From: Schistosoma mansoni
Taxonomy: Eukaryota > Platyhelminthes > Trematoda > Strigeidida > Schistosomatidae
Length of the DNA: 64,000 nucleotides
Assembly: GCF_000237925.1 (NCBI RefSeq)
Contig: NC_031500.1
Coordinates: forward strand, 2,108,001-2,172,000
Direction: 5' to 3'
The notes beneath the pieces were generated by a model. That model searched no databases, was not told the origin of the DNA, and saw nothing but the letters and a program-made list of their open reading frames with translations. This document shows positions 43,340 to 53,089 of this stretch, one piece after another. How positions within the stretch are numbered: position 1 is the first letter of the stretch; each line of letters opens with the position of its first letter. Position numbers and translations under genes: made by a program.

Positions 43340-43491
43340 GATAAGATTTGTAGCTCAGGTGGACAATTTTGATAGAGTTTTGTTCTCTGAGTTGGATTGT
43401 TTTGTTGTGTAGCTGTCATCGTTCTTCTAAATGACATCATCAGAACAAACGTCGGGTAGAAGTGAAGTGTTTGAATTTCTCCACATGTAGT
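43340..43491 (-). mobile_element. Penelope-like element 3' flank with hammerhead-like motif
   Basis: Downstream of the GIY-YIG ORF on the minus strand: cgtttgttctgatgatgtc...gaagaacgatgacagct. CUGAUGA with a UGUCAU/AUGACA hairpin is present, but the GAAA expected after it is altered. Shares gagaacaaaactctatcaaaa with 9030-9137. Confidence 0.45.
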
Positions 43492-43887
43492 TCACAACTT
43501 GTCCTGTGCACCTCGATGTTGATTGGTTCTTGTTGACCTTATTTCTTTGTTTTGGTTGTATCTCCCACTGGTTTGATTTTTGTTTCTATGTTTCTGCATA
43601 ATTTTCCTGATTAGTTGATAAATTGGATTGATTTCAATATGCTTGTTTATTGCTGATTGACTTGAGTGCCAAGCTTCTAAAAATTCCCTAGTGTTTTTGG
43701 AATCGCCTCTTTTCAAAATATCCACATTTTTCCAGTCGAATGTGTGTCTGCAGTTTTCCACGTACATTGATATGAGTTGAGAGATGTCATAGGGTTTGAC
43801 TGCTAATTGATGTTCATGCAGGCGAAGATGAAGATGGCGTCTGCTTTGTCCGATGTAGTGTTTGTCGTATTTGGCACAATCAATCAA
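43492..43887 (-). pseudogene. GIY-YIG endonuclease domain of a Penelope-like retroelement
   Basis: 131 codons. DCAKYDKHYIGQSRRHLHLR carries the Y-x-GQ core of the GIY-YIG nuclease, followed by LRLHEHQLAV. A downstream CRHTFDWKNV block and REFLEAWHS complete the domain as seen in Penelope-like endonucleases. The reverse transcriptase half, which should lie upstream at higher coordinates, is absent and SINE-C sequence starts there, so this is a 5'-truncated copy. The ORF itself is open. Confidence 0.7.
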
Positions 43888-43892
43888 TTGTG

Positions 43893-44155
43893 ATTACATC
43901 TTAGTCCTACAGGAGGTCGGTCACAGCTTGAATAGCTCAGTGGTAACGTCTTTGACAGTGAAGCTGGGTGACACGGGATCGAATCCGTCAGGGGGCACCG
44001 GTTCCCTCCAGTTCTCCAAGCACCATCTTATCTCAACATAGTCAACGCAGTATCAAGCCACCTAGACTAGCAGCCACATTGCAACTTGATCGATAGCATT
44101 CGATCTGCACTAAGAACGACTTGAAACCACCACCCAATGATCAATCAATTGTGAT
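43893..44155 (+). mobile_element. SINE-C lacking the ribozyme
   Basis: tRNA-like head very well kept: aatagctcagtggtaacgtc (A box region) and gggatcgaatccgtcaggg (B box). After ggcaccggttccctcc it jumps to caccatcttatctcaac, skipping the hammerhead, and continues to ccaatgatcaatcaattgtg. Confidence 0.75.
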
Positions 44156-44579
44156 AATATCAATTAGTTGATCGTCAATTATAAACTATAGCATAGAGAA
44201 CAGACTAGAAAGAGAGAACTATACTGATCAAGTCTGTATTACACCAGAAATCAAACCTTACCATTACAATCCTGGCAAATATTCACTTTAATATATAAAA
44301 GGCGAACCTCAGAAACAAAAAAAGAGAAAAAAGAAAACAAAAAGGGAAAAAGGGAACGAAAGATTGACAGAACTGAACTTTGGGGAGTAAAAAAAGGGGA
44401 AAAAAATTTATCCTTTCGTTTATTGATTCTAATTTTGTCTAATAGATAAAGTAATAAAAAAATTTTTTGTTTATTCAATAAAAAAAGAAAAAAAAGAAAA
44501 GGAGAAAGGTGTTTATTCTTATGATGTACTTTTATTAAATTGTACTTTGTTGCTATGTATTTAGCAAATCAATAAATTA

Positions 44580-44740
44580 TCAGAAGGGTTTTTTTTGGAG
44601 AATTCCGTTTTTGCATAGTTTAAATCATGAGTGGATGTGAACTGCTGAGGAGTTCTACAGTAGGACGAAACGGCTATCCAGTGCTTCTAGGTTTTCCATG
44701 GTGGTGTAGCTTCATTTGATTCATGATTTCACCTATGTAA
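44580..44740 (+). mobile_element. SINE-B ribozyme arm, short copy
   Basis: A short leading arm (cagaagggttttttttggag...taaatcatgag) joins straight to the ribozyme and 3' arm; the tRNA-like head is missing. Confidence 0.75.
44632..44687 (+). ncRNA. Hammerhead ribozyme, SINE-B, complete core
   Basis: CUGAGGA, stem II GUUC/GGAC, GAAA, short stem III, AUC cleavage triplet (allowed by the NUH rule), stem I CUG/CAG extending to four pairs. Confidence 0.75.
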
Positions 44741-44807
44741 GTCAATCAATTACAGTATACTTTGATTTCATTTCGTTTATGGACTTGTTGTTAGGTTGAT
44801 ATATTTG

Positions 44808-44975
44808 AACGTTTCGTCCTGTTCCACTACTAACCACTATCCATCTTTGTTTAAAATGCTTGTGAATTAAGGCTATACCAAGCTTATGCTTATATGCCAA
44901 TAAAAGAGAGAGACTGATCAATTGCAGTCCTAAACATCAAAGGGAAGATTCAACCAAACAATACTAAGTGAATTA
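44808..44975 (+). mobile_element. SINE-A 3' tail
   Basis: gttccactactaaccactatcc...gactgatcaattgcagtcc...caatactaagtgaatt. Confidence 0.7.
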
Positions 44976-45104
44976 ATAGGATGTTTGATAGTTCGGATTA
45001 TTCCATTATTAAATTTCCTTAACTGAACTTTGATTGTTCTTAGTTGACATAAGTGAATCATAAACGAATTGAATCGATTGAACCAATATCCACAAGTTCA
45101 AACA

Positions 45105-45345
45105 GAATATAACTAGCGATGAAATTCAGAAACTACCCTCATATTGTTTGAGTTTCGTAAGTTAGGTGTACCCAACATATCAGTGTTGATGTTCCTAAAG
45201 AGCTATCTTGACTATGTAGCTCATTGTATAACACATTTAACGTTTGAAGCAACAGGTGCTAGATCCATGTCCCAGCATGTACATCAGCATTAGGATTTAG
45301 ATACATTCAGCTGATAAATCTAATATAGAATCTAACTCGCATCCT
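45105..45345 (-). mobile_element. SINE-A, degenerate
   Basis: Faint match across ribozyme and tRNA-like head (aactagcgatgaaattcag...gtaagttaggtgtacc). Confidence 0.4.
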
Positions 45346-45474
45346 GAATTTCTGGTCGTAGCGGAATAAACAATTCATTAGTCTTTTCTTTCTCCTAATC
45401 GGCTTATCGAGTTGGGTTTTCAATATAGTTCATGTTCACCAATCAAGGATATATACCTCTTTTCATCAAGGGTT

Positions 45475-45610
45475 TGTGGAAACGTTGAATTTCATTGAAA
45501 TCATGAACCAATCAATGTTGGACCATTATTGAAAACCTAGAAACGTTGAACATTGGTTTCGTCCTAGTATGAGACTCTTCAGTAGTGCCCATCCATTTTT
45601 CTGTGCAATG
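45475..45610 (-). mobile_element. SINE-B arm, degenerate
   Basis: Reverse 3' arm and ribozyme remnant (ggtttcgtcctagtatgagac...tagtgcccatcc). Confidence 0.5.
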
Positions 45611-45707
45611 TTTATTTGAATTTTTAATTATATTGAGTTTCCAACAGATTGAACACAATTTCAATGTCAATGTTAATATGTAAATACAAATATGAAACAT
45701 CATCGGA

Positions 45708-45793
45708 ATAGAGTTTTGTGGATATTTTAGTAATTTATAATGGTTGAATTCAAAAATAAGAATTACTAAAATATCCACAAAACCCTATTCTAA
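45708..45793. repeat. Near-perfect hairpin-forming inverted repeat
   Basis: gttttgtggatattttagtaa faces ttactaaaatatccacaaaac across a 25-base loop. It is the outer SINE-B arm duplicated in inverse orientation. Confidence 0.8.
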
Positions 45794-46165
45794 TAATAAT
45801 CATCATGTGGTCACTAGTGACTGGCTTTAAGAGGTATTTCCTGGAGTTCTAGTGAGAAGATAAGGCTGGTGGAGTTCAAGCATCCTTGTTATAGGGGCAA
45901 TTACTCACTGAAGATGATGGTGGACGGTCGCGTAATCTGCTGAGTTGGTTGAAGTTAGACATTAATACTGTTGGACATTAGCACAGTGGTCTAGAGGTTA
46001 AGTGTTCGCTCGTGAGAAAAAAAGTTCTCGATTCCAGTCCCTTAGGAGTGATCATGGATGCACACTGCTGAATAGTCCGATACTAGGAGAAATCGGTCGT
46101 CCGACGCTTCCTGCTTTTCCATGGTGGTCCGGCTTACATCAACTTTTAATGGTTGAAAACACAAG
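45775..46165 (+). mobile_element. SINE-B, long degenerate copy
   Basis: Distal arm (catgtggtcactagtgactgg...), tRNA-like head (agtggtctagaggttaagtg), decayed ribozyme (46055-46110; CUGAAUA) and 3' arm. Confidence 0.7.
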
Positions 46166-46167
46166 TA

Positions 46168-46425
46168 GGGACAATCGGATGTATTACAACACAGTAAATA
46201 CTTCATTTGTAAATTAAAAATCAATTGTCGCGAACTTGACTGCTCATTTTGCAAACATCAGTCAATCGTCTCCAACTCCGCTGTTCCCTCATTTCCATAC
46301 CAATTGCTCTATGTTTAATTTCTTTCCTCCTCGATCTTCTCGACCTTCTGCTGCCAGACATTCGATTCCAGACTATCGTTATATACTTCTTATATCGATA
46401 TAGGTACTACACATCATAACAATAT
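46168..46425 (-). mobile_element. LTR-Y fossil, solo LTR
   Basis: Reverse copy: agggacaatcggatgtattac ... atatacttcttatatcgatataggtac. Confidence 0.55.
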
Positions 46426-46544
46426 TAGACAATAACATGAACTGAAAAAATATAGGTTATGCAATAAAAGAATATTATAAACTCAATTGACTATCCAACC
46501 ATCAATCAAATACATACTTTTAAATGGTTAAAAATAAAATTATT

Positions 46545-47078
46545 ATGGTGGAGATCATGAGTAAATTGAAGTTACACTGGCATGGAAAGCCTGGAATCAG
46601 TGAATAGCCGCTTCATCCTGTTGTGAGATTCCTCAACAGTGCGCATCCACGATCCCAACTCTCGAGATTCAAACCCAGGACCTATAAGTCTTGTTCGCGA
46701 GCGCTTAACTTCTAAAGCACTGAGCTGGTCGGCATCAAACGGTGTTAATGTCTAACTTAAACCAATCCACGAAATTGAGCGACACATCCAAAATTGTCTT
46801 CACTGAGTTACTATCTCACAATAGACCTGGTTGAACTTCACTGGTCACTGCTTCCCACTGGAACTTCAGGAAATACCTCTTAAAGCCAGTCACTAGTGAG
46901 CATATGTTTCTTATCAAAAGGGGTTTGGTGGATAGGTTCTGGGTTCGAATCTCGCGAATTGGGATAGTAGATGCGCACTGCTGAGGAGTCCTGCAATAAG
47001 ACAACACAGCCATCCAGTGCTTTCTGGTTTTCCATGTTGGTCTAGCTTCAATTTGACTCATGATCTCAACTATTTTTT
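46545..47078. mobile_element. SINE-B pair in opposite orientation
   Basis: A near full-length minus unit (46545-46932; ribozyme core UUGAGGA, weak) directly meets a plus unit 5'-truncated at the B box (46933-47075; tgggttcgaatctcgcg, then CUGAGGAG but damaged GAAA). Confidence 0.75.
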
Positions 47079-47429
47079 GTTACTATACTAAAAATAACTG
47101 AACAAGTTTTTGTTCTGTATACTAGATATTCCCCTATTTAATCTCTAATATCCCATAGGAAAACTTGAACTAAACGGTAATATGAATGTTTCAATTTTTA
47201 TTGTTTGTTTAAAACTGCTAGTTTATTTTTAAAATAGTTTTTCACAATGTTGTTTTGTCTAAAAATATCACCATTCAGTGAATGAAGTCTAAGTTGTTTC
47301 CAAAAATTAGTATCATATATAAGTATCAGCTGAATAGTATGTTGCTAGGGAAAAGTAGGTAAATACTTCAAATACAATGAAGATACCACCAGTATTGTCA
47401 GTTTGGCAACTCTTTACCAGTAACACCTT

Positions 47430-47630
47430 CTATAATCGAATCGTGCCCACCTCAGTTAAAATCAGAAGTCAGAAGCGAAGAGGTTAGAAGATATATTTTC
47501 AATGGGTTATCAATATATTGAGAAGTGACTGATCTAATCTGGCTAATGATCGTAGGAGATATTTCCCACCCTATGCTGTAACGTGATCTGGTACGGATGC
47601 ATGACCGAGGGCCTTCAGCTAAACGAGTAC
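47430..47630. mobile_element. LTR-Z-like fossil fragment
   Basis: cgaatcgtgccc...aaatcagaagtcagaag recalls the LTR-Z end; the rest is unassigned. Confidence 0.3.
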
Positions 47631-47642
47631 ACTAAAATTATT

Positions 47643-48334
47643 GTGATCAGAATCCAATGTTGAATACTTACAGACCTATTGATTTTGGGGATTTATTTAC
47701 AGCCACAACAACATAGAGAACAATAAATCAATCACAATTAATGGGGAAACTCTGATAGATTTGAAAACATTCACGTATCTAGCTCGATAACAACATTGAT
47801 GAACAATGAGGATCTGATACAGATGTATAGACGAGAATCGACAATGTAATAAACAGCATTCCTATAGTTGAAGAATATAAGGATCTCAAGACAACTTTCT
47901 GTCAACCAATGTCAAAGGCACAATCTTCAATAGGAACGTCAAGACAGTCCTACTGTATGGGGCTGAAACGTGGAGAACAACAACAACTATCACCAAAACA
48001 GTACAAGTATTTATAAACAATTGTCTACACATGATACTCAATGTTCGTTGACAGAATATCATCAACAACAGTCTTTTTTGGGATAAGAGAAATCAGCTTC
48101 CAACTGAAGAGGAAATTAGGAGAAAACGTTGGAAGTGGATAGGACATACATTGAGGAAATCATTAAACTGCATTATGAGGCAAGCTCTAACTTGGAAGGT
48201 AAACAGAAATGAGGAGAATCAGAGAACGCACTGTGTCGAGAATAGGAAACATGATTGATCAGGACAGAGTTAGATGGAGAATGCTGGTGGTCGGTCTATT
48301 CTCCTCGAATAGGGGTTACAAGAGTAAGTAAGTA
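47643..48334 (+). mobile_element. LINE-1 3' portion, duplicated block copy 2
   Basis: First 600 bases nearly identical to 35850-36450. From about 48250 the two copies differ, and this one goes on to its own tail (ggggttacaagagtaag plus GTAA). Confidence 0.85.
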
Positions 48335-48339
48335 ATATG

Positions 48340-49010
48340 TGTATACACTATTACATTATGTACAAATTGTTAATTGGCATGGGTCGTATTTCTTGAAGAA
48401 AACTTTATTCAATTAGTTTCATATGTGATTCAAATACAGATTTTCTTTAATTCATTAAATAGTCTTCTGTTACGAAGGTTGATTCTTGTTCTGTACGTAA
48501 AGTAGAAGAAATTTGACTAATTAATGATTACCATGGTGTAAGCCACGAACTAATTTTAGCCATACCAACACTTAAGTCCTGGAAGCCATATAGTCAGTCC
48601 AAGAGCATCGGGTGTGATACAATAGTTTCAAATCACACGGTTACACCATTAGGTGTCTGTTCAGTGGCCTGGAGATTAAAGTTCTGAGCTTGAAATCTAA
48701 TGTCTTGTGTTTGATTATCGAACGCAACTTTGTGGATGTCAACTTAGTTATGTGAAGGTGAATCGCTTCTAATCAGGCTTGACCACTCTTTCTCCAATCT
48801 TTGATGGGTTTTTTTTTTAATCTGCACTTTATTTAAAACTGTACTAAATGCTCTTCGCCTGGACAATTAACCGAATTTGAATAGAAAATATTTCCTTGTA
48901 TTAGGCATGTCATGAAATGGTGGAGAATATTTGTACTTCATGACTAGGATGTTGGCAGTGTAACGGACTTCAATCTGGCTCTACTATCTATCGGTTGAAG
49001 TCTGTATACT
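48340..49010. other. Mostly unassigned; SINE-B traces near 48640-48745
   Basis: Around 48660 ttcagtggcctggagattaaag recalls the SINE-B A box. Nothing else recognised. Confidence 0.4.
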
Positions 49011-49014
49011 TTTA

Positions 49015-49280
49015 ACCAGTATTCTTCGTCCAACTCTGTTCTGGACAATCCTCTCTAGTTGTTTCCAGTTCCTATTCATCCTTTTCATGCCTGTTTTCAA
49101 TTCTCGATACAGTGCGTTCTCTGGTCTTCCTCATTTTTGTTTCCCTTCAAGATTTCAAGTTACCACTTGTTTCTTAATGAAGTTTGATGATTTCCTCAAT
49201 GTGTGTCCTATCCATTTTGCAACGTCATTTCCAAAATTCCTCTTCATTTGGAAGTTTGTTTGTTCTCTCTCACAGTAGTG
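49015..49280 (-). mobile_element. LINE-1 3' portion
   Basis: Reverse strand ORF C-terminal end (ctcaatgtgtgtcctatccatttt = IGHTLR region). Tail lost. Confidence 0.75.
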
Positions 49281-49376
49281 ACCACATTACAACTTGATCG
49301 ATAGAATCCGTTTAGCACTAATAAGGACATGACATAAGTGACAATCATCACTGCTCAAATATCAATCACTGGTAAA
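49281..49376 (+). mobile_element. SINE-C distal fragment
   Basis: accacattacaacttgatcg...agcactaa, matching 44085-44120 in the ribozyme-less SINE-C copy. Confidence 0.5.
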
Positions 49377-49539
49377 GATTGATATTATTTTATAGATTTT
49401 CTAGCTCAAAGGTTAGTCTCAGCTAGGACAGGGATGAAAAACACGAAATATTGAACAGCCCTTTTCACTTGTCACTGAATTCCTCTGCAGTTAGGTTCTA
49501 TAATCCTTCCAGAGACTGAAACCAACCTACTGCCTTTTG

Positions 49540-49580
49540 CTCCCATGAAAGGTGACAGGCGTAAATAAAGTAAGTAGGTC
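49540..49580 (+). mobile_element. LINE-1 3' tip
   Basis: tgaaaggtgacaggcgtaaa plus (GTAA)-like repeats; 40 bp only. Confidence 0.55.
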
Positions 49581-49764
49581 TACTCACGTTAATTTATCAA
49601 ACTTTTATCTGTGAAAGATCATTTAACTTCAGCATATTCAAACACGCGTTTTTTGATTTATTCTGGATATACAATAAATCCTCATCTGTATACTTGACCT
49701 TCATTCTGAATTCCTGCTATTCTCAATCTCCTATTATGAGTACCCGCTTAATCCTAAATTTCTA

Positions 49765-50143
49765 TAACAAAGATTGATGATAGCTAACAGTGAAATTCAG
49801 GTCTATTTGGGACTCATCAGCTGAATGTACCTGCATCCAAGAGTTGATGTACACTCCGAGACTCAAACTTAGTACTGTCAGCTTCAAACACCATCACGTT
49901 ATCCACTAAGGACGAAACTCTCATCCATTCACTTTTGCCTATAATGCCTTTGATATAAAACAATATCGAGGTAATCCATAAAGAATACACATATATACCA
50001 ATAAGTGACTAATCAATTACAGTCCTAAACATTAATGGAATGATTTAAGTAAAACAATACAAAACAAAGAAAGAATTACCATAACATAGTTTACATATTA
50101 AAGATGAATAGTGGCAGTCCGCACAGAATGCACATATGCAAAC
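49765..50143. mobile_element. SINE-A fold-back, degenerate
   Basis: Minus-strand ribozyme (49795-49850) and head, then plus-strand tail from 49911 (gacgaaactctc...). A further tail piece (gtggcagtccgcacagaatgc) runs to 50143, where an LTR-K copy interrupts it. Confidence 0.6.
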
Positions 50144-50709
50144 TGTTATGAATTTTAAAAAAATATACAAGGCTGAATGCCGATTTGTTGTGGCCTTATG
50201 TCCAGCTTTTTATCACGTAAATTACCCACTAACGCAATACAACTTTTCTGATCTTAACACTGTGACAAATCATTGACATTCGACCGATATGAGTAGTCTA
50301 GCGTCATTATTGGTCCTTTGTCCAGCTAGCCCTTCCAATTGAGTCCAGAACACTAATGACAGCTTTTGTTATGCGAATCTATGAGAATCATTTATTTCAA
50401 AAATACTTGGTTTATATTACTAGACAGACAGACCGCATCACATAATAAAATAGAAAATAATGTCTGTACAAGATGAAGCCAAATATGGCTGTGAACGTGG
50501 GAGACAGTAATCAATAAACGGGATATAATTTAGGGACAGTAAATCGTACAGTAATAACTCATAGGTTAAAATGAAGCTTATCATAAGATGAATATAGATA
50601 GACACAATCTAATTACTCAATAGTTAGCCAATAAGAGTATATATAGAATAATCGTCCATTATTAGGTCCTGGAGGTTACCCGTTCTTATGTCTTCGCCAG
50701 GATATAACA
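50144..50709 (-). mobile_element. LTR-K fossil, solo LTR inserted in SINE-A
   Basis: Minus-strand LTR: starts TGTTATATCC at 50709 and ends TCATAACA at 50144. Interior matches 57099-57549 and 7717-8205. The SINE-A tail resumes at 50714 (agagactgatcagttacagtcc). The flanking five bases (caaac and ctaac) are nearly the same. Confidence 0.75.
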
Positions 50710-50713
50710 CTAA

Positions 50714-50785
50714 CCAGAGACTGATCAGTTACAGTCCTAAATCCCAATGGGGAGATACAAGTAAACAACATCAAGTGGACATATT
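50714..50785 (+). mobile_element. SINE-A tail, resumed
   Basis: gagactgatcagttacagtcc...gtaaacaacatcaagtgga after the LTR insertion. Confidence 0.6.
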
Positions 50786-50959
50786 ATGTCTACATTATAT
50801 TTTATGACAGTTAATTATTATCATAAATAATCTATGGAATGTTTTCGTCTTTCAATTGATCATATTCATTTAAAGATTTATGAAGGAATTTCAATGATAA
50901 TTTATGTATTTATCCTAATGGATGGAAGGAATAATAAATCATTTATTGGTTATATTACA

Positions 50960-51285
50960 TAATATATCAGAAAGGGGGTTTTTGTGGAGGTTTGGGTGAC
51001 TTTTTATAGTTGAAGCTAGTCTACCATAGAAAACGTGGAAGTACTGGACGGCCGTTTCGTCCTATTGTAGGATTCCTCAGCAGTGCTCATCCACGATCCC
51101 GCCTCACGATATTCGAAAACAGGACCTATCAGTCTTACGGGCAAGCTCTTAACCTCTAGACCACTGAGTCGACCGGTATTCAACCGATCCAGTGTCGTAC
51201 AGTGCTTCCAGGTTTTCCATGGTGATCTAGATTACATTATCTCATGAATTCAAACTATTTAAATTACTACAATCTCGATAAGCTG
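50960..51285. mobile_element. SINE-B fold-back
   Basis: Minus-strand arm, ribozyme 51037-51092 (CUGAGGA, stem II UCCU/AGGA with a mismatched closing pair, GAAA, GUC), reversed head, then a forward 3' arm from about 51205. Confidence 0.75.
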
Positions 51286-51289
51286 CATT

Positions 51290-51842
51290 CTGATCATAAT
51301 CATCATATCCTCACTAGTGACTGGATTCAAGAGATGTTTCCTGGAGTTTTTGTGAAAGACTATGAACAGTTGAATCCAACCTGTATCGAGTAGAGTCAGG
51401 TATCTACTTCAGACAATCAATGAATGATTGCTCAGCCATTCATAGGTTGATGTAAGTTAGACCTTAACATAGTTGAATGTCAGCTCAGTAGTTTAGAGAA
51501 TAATCGTTCACGAACAAAACCGAAGGTCCTGAGTTAGAATCCTACAAGCAGAATCGTGAACACGCACTATTGATGGAACCCATACTTGAACAAAACGATC
51601 ATTCAATTCTCCTAGGTTTTCAACGATTGTCTAGCTTTCATTGACTCATCAATTCAAACTATTAAAAATTACTACCATCTCGACAAATACCCATTCTGAC
51701 TATAATCTTCATGTCCTCACTAGTGATTGGCTTCATGAGGTATTTCCTTGAGTTCTTGTAAGAAACCATAAACAGTGGAACTCAATCCGTGTCGGGTAGA
51801 GTCAGGTATCTACTTCAGGCAATCAATGAATGATTGCGCAAC
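51290..51842 (+). mobile_element. SINE-B head-to-tail dimer
   Basis: One whole plus unit (51290-51675, decayed ribozyme) is followed directly by the distal arm of a second (51685-51842). The repeat period is close to 395 bp (cactagtgactgg versus cactagtgattgg). Confidence 0.7.
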
Positions 51843-52077
51843 CAGAATTTTTCTCCATAATCAAATAGACTGGCATGTGATTGAGTGAAGTAAAAAAACA
51901 ACACAACAACAATCAACCTAAATATTTTTCATACCTTTCTGTCTCATTTTGTTTTTCCACTGTTTCATGCACCTAAATATTTTGATATTATCATAAAAAT
52001 AAAATTTTTGGTTTCTTCATTCTTTCTGTCACATCCAGTCAATGTCTAGTTTAATCTAGATATCATATAAATAAGAG

Positions 52078-52225
52078 AAACACTTGGAAGTAACTATCTG
52101 TTCTGTTGTGAGACTCCTCAGCAGTGCGTATCTACGATACCAACCTGGTGAGATTCGAACTCAGCACTTATCGGTCTCGTACGTGAACGCTTAACCTCTA
52201 GACCATTGAGTCAGTATTCAACTAT
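52078..52225 (-). mobile_element. SINE-B, partial
   Basis: Ribozyme region (52085-52135) with a complete CUGAGGA, and the tRNA-like head (gagattcgaactcag; cgcttaacctctagacc reversed). Confidence 0.7.
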
Positions 52226-52373
52226 GGGATTTATATGAAAAAGAGATATGAAATAAAAATGTAACAATCTCAGAACAATTTATTAATTCATTAGGTTATT
52301 CTTTGATAATGACTATCCGATGAACATATAGTCAGATGGTTTTCAATGTTCAAGAATAAACCTTCATAAGTTA

Positions 52374-52576
52374 AGAGATTGATCAATTACCGCCGTAAAC
52401 ACCAAAAGGAAGATTCAAGCAAACTTCACCCTAATGCAAAAGCAAGTAGCTAACTGTACTCAGTAGTTGAGCGGATAACGCAATAACGTTACTGGGTTCG
52501 AGTCAAAGAAAGAATATCAATTCTGAGATACAGGTACATACAGCTGACGAGTCCCAAATAGGACAAAATGCGCGTT
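52374..52576 (+). mobile_element. SINE-A cut at the ribozyme cleavage site
   Basis: Tail, tRNA-like head (actcagtagttgagcggataac; gggttcgagtcaaag) and ribozyme (CUGACGAG, stem II GUCC/GGAC). The sequence leaves SINE-A at gcgcgttc and turns into a LINE-1 tip. Confidence 0.75.
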
Positions 52577-52620
52577 CCCATCGTGCTCCATTGGGGGGGG
52601 GGAACAGGCGTAAATAAGAC
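52577..52620 (+). mobile_element. LINE-1 3' tip joined to SINE-A
   Basis: gtgctccattgggggggggg-like sequence then aacaggcgtaaataag. Confidence 0.65.
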
Positions 52621-52903
52621 ATTTTGATATCATATAGTTGAAAGTCTTTAGAGGTAAGGAATTTTTAAATCTTAGTTTTACACTATTCCGCACTGGTCTC
52701 CATGGCATTGTATTCTTTAAGAGGAAATGATTATTATCGTTAGGTTAAAACACTTATGATATAATTTTTATAGTTAGAAACATCACTACTGAGCTATTTG
52801 GACAATGACTGAATTCCATCAGGACTAAGATATGTGCAGTGATTAACCACTGAGTATTAATCATTGTTGTTTCCCCATCTATTCCATTGACTAAGCAGTT
52901 ATT

Positions 52904-53038
52904 TTCATAGTTGAAAGCGTGAGTAAATTGAAGCTAGACCACCAGGGAAAACCCGGAAGCACTGGACGGCCTTTTCATCCTATTATGGGACTCCTCAGCA
53001 GTGCGCATCCACAACCTTGCCTCGCGAGATTCGAACCC
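52904..53038 (-). mobile_element. SINE-B, 5'-truncated insertion with 10-bp TSD
   Basis: Flanked by agcagttatt at 52894-52903 and 53039-53048. In sense direction it begins inside the B box (ctgggttcgaatctcgcg), then an intact ribozyme (52955-53010) and the 3' arm to ttcaactatgaa. 135 bp. Confidence 0.85.
52955..53010 (-). ncRNA. Hammerhead ribozyme, SINE-B, complete core
   Basis: Perfect stem I GCACUG/CAGUGC, CUGAGGA, stem II GUCC/GGAU (one wobble), GAAA, GUC. Confidence 0.8.
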
Positions 53039-53089
53039 AGCAGTTATTGTTAAATAATCAATTTGTACGGAAAACAAATGTCCACATAT

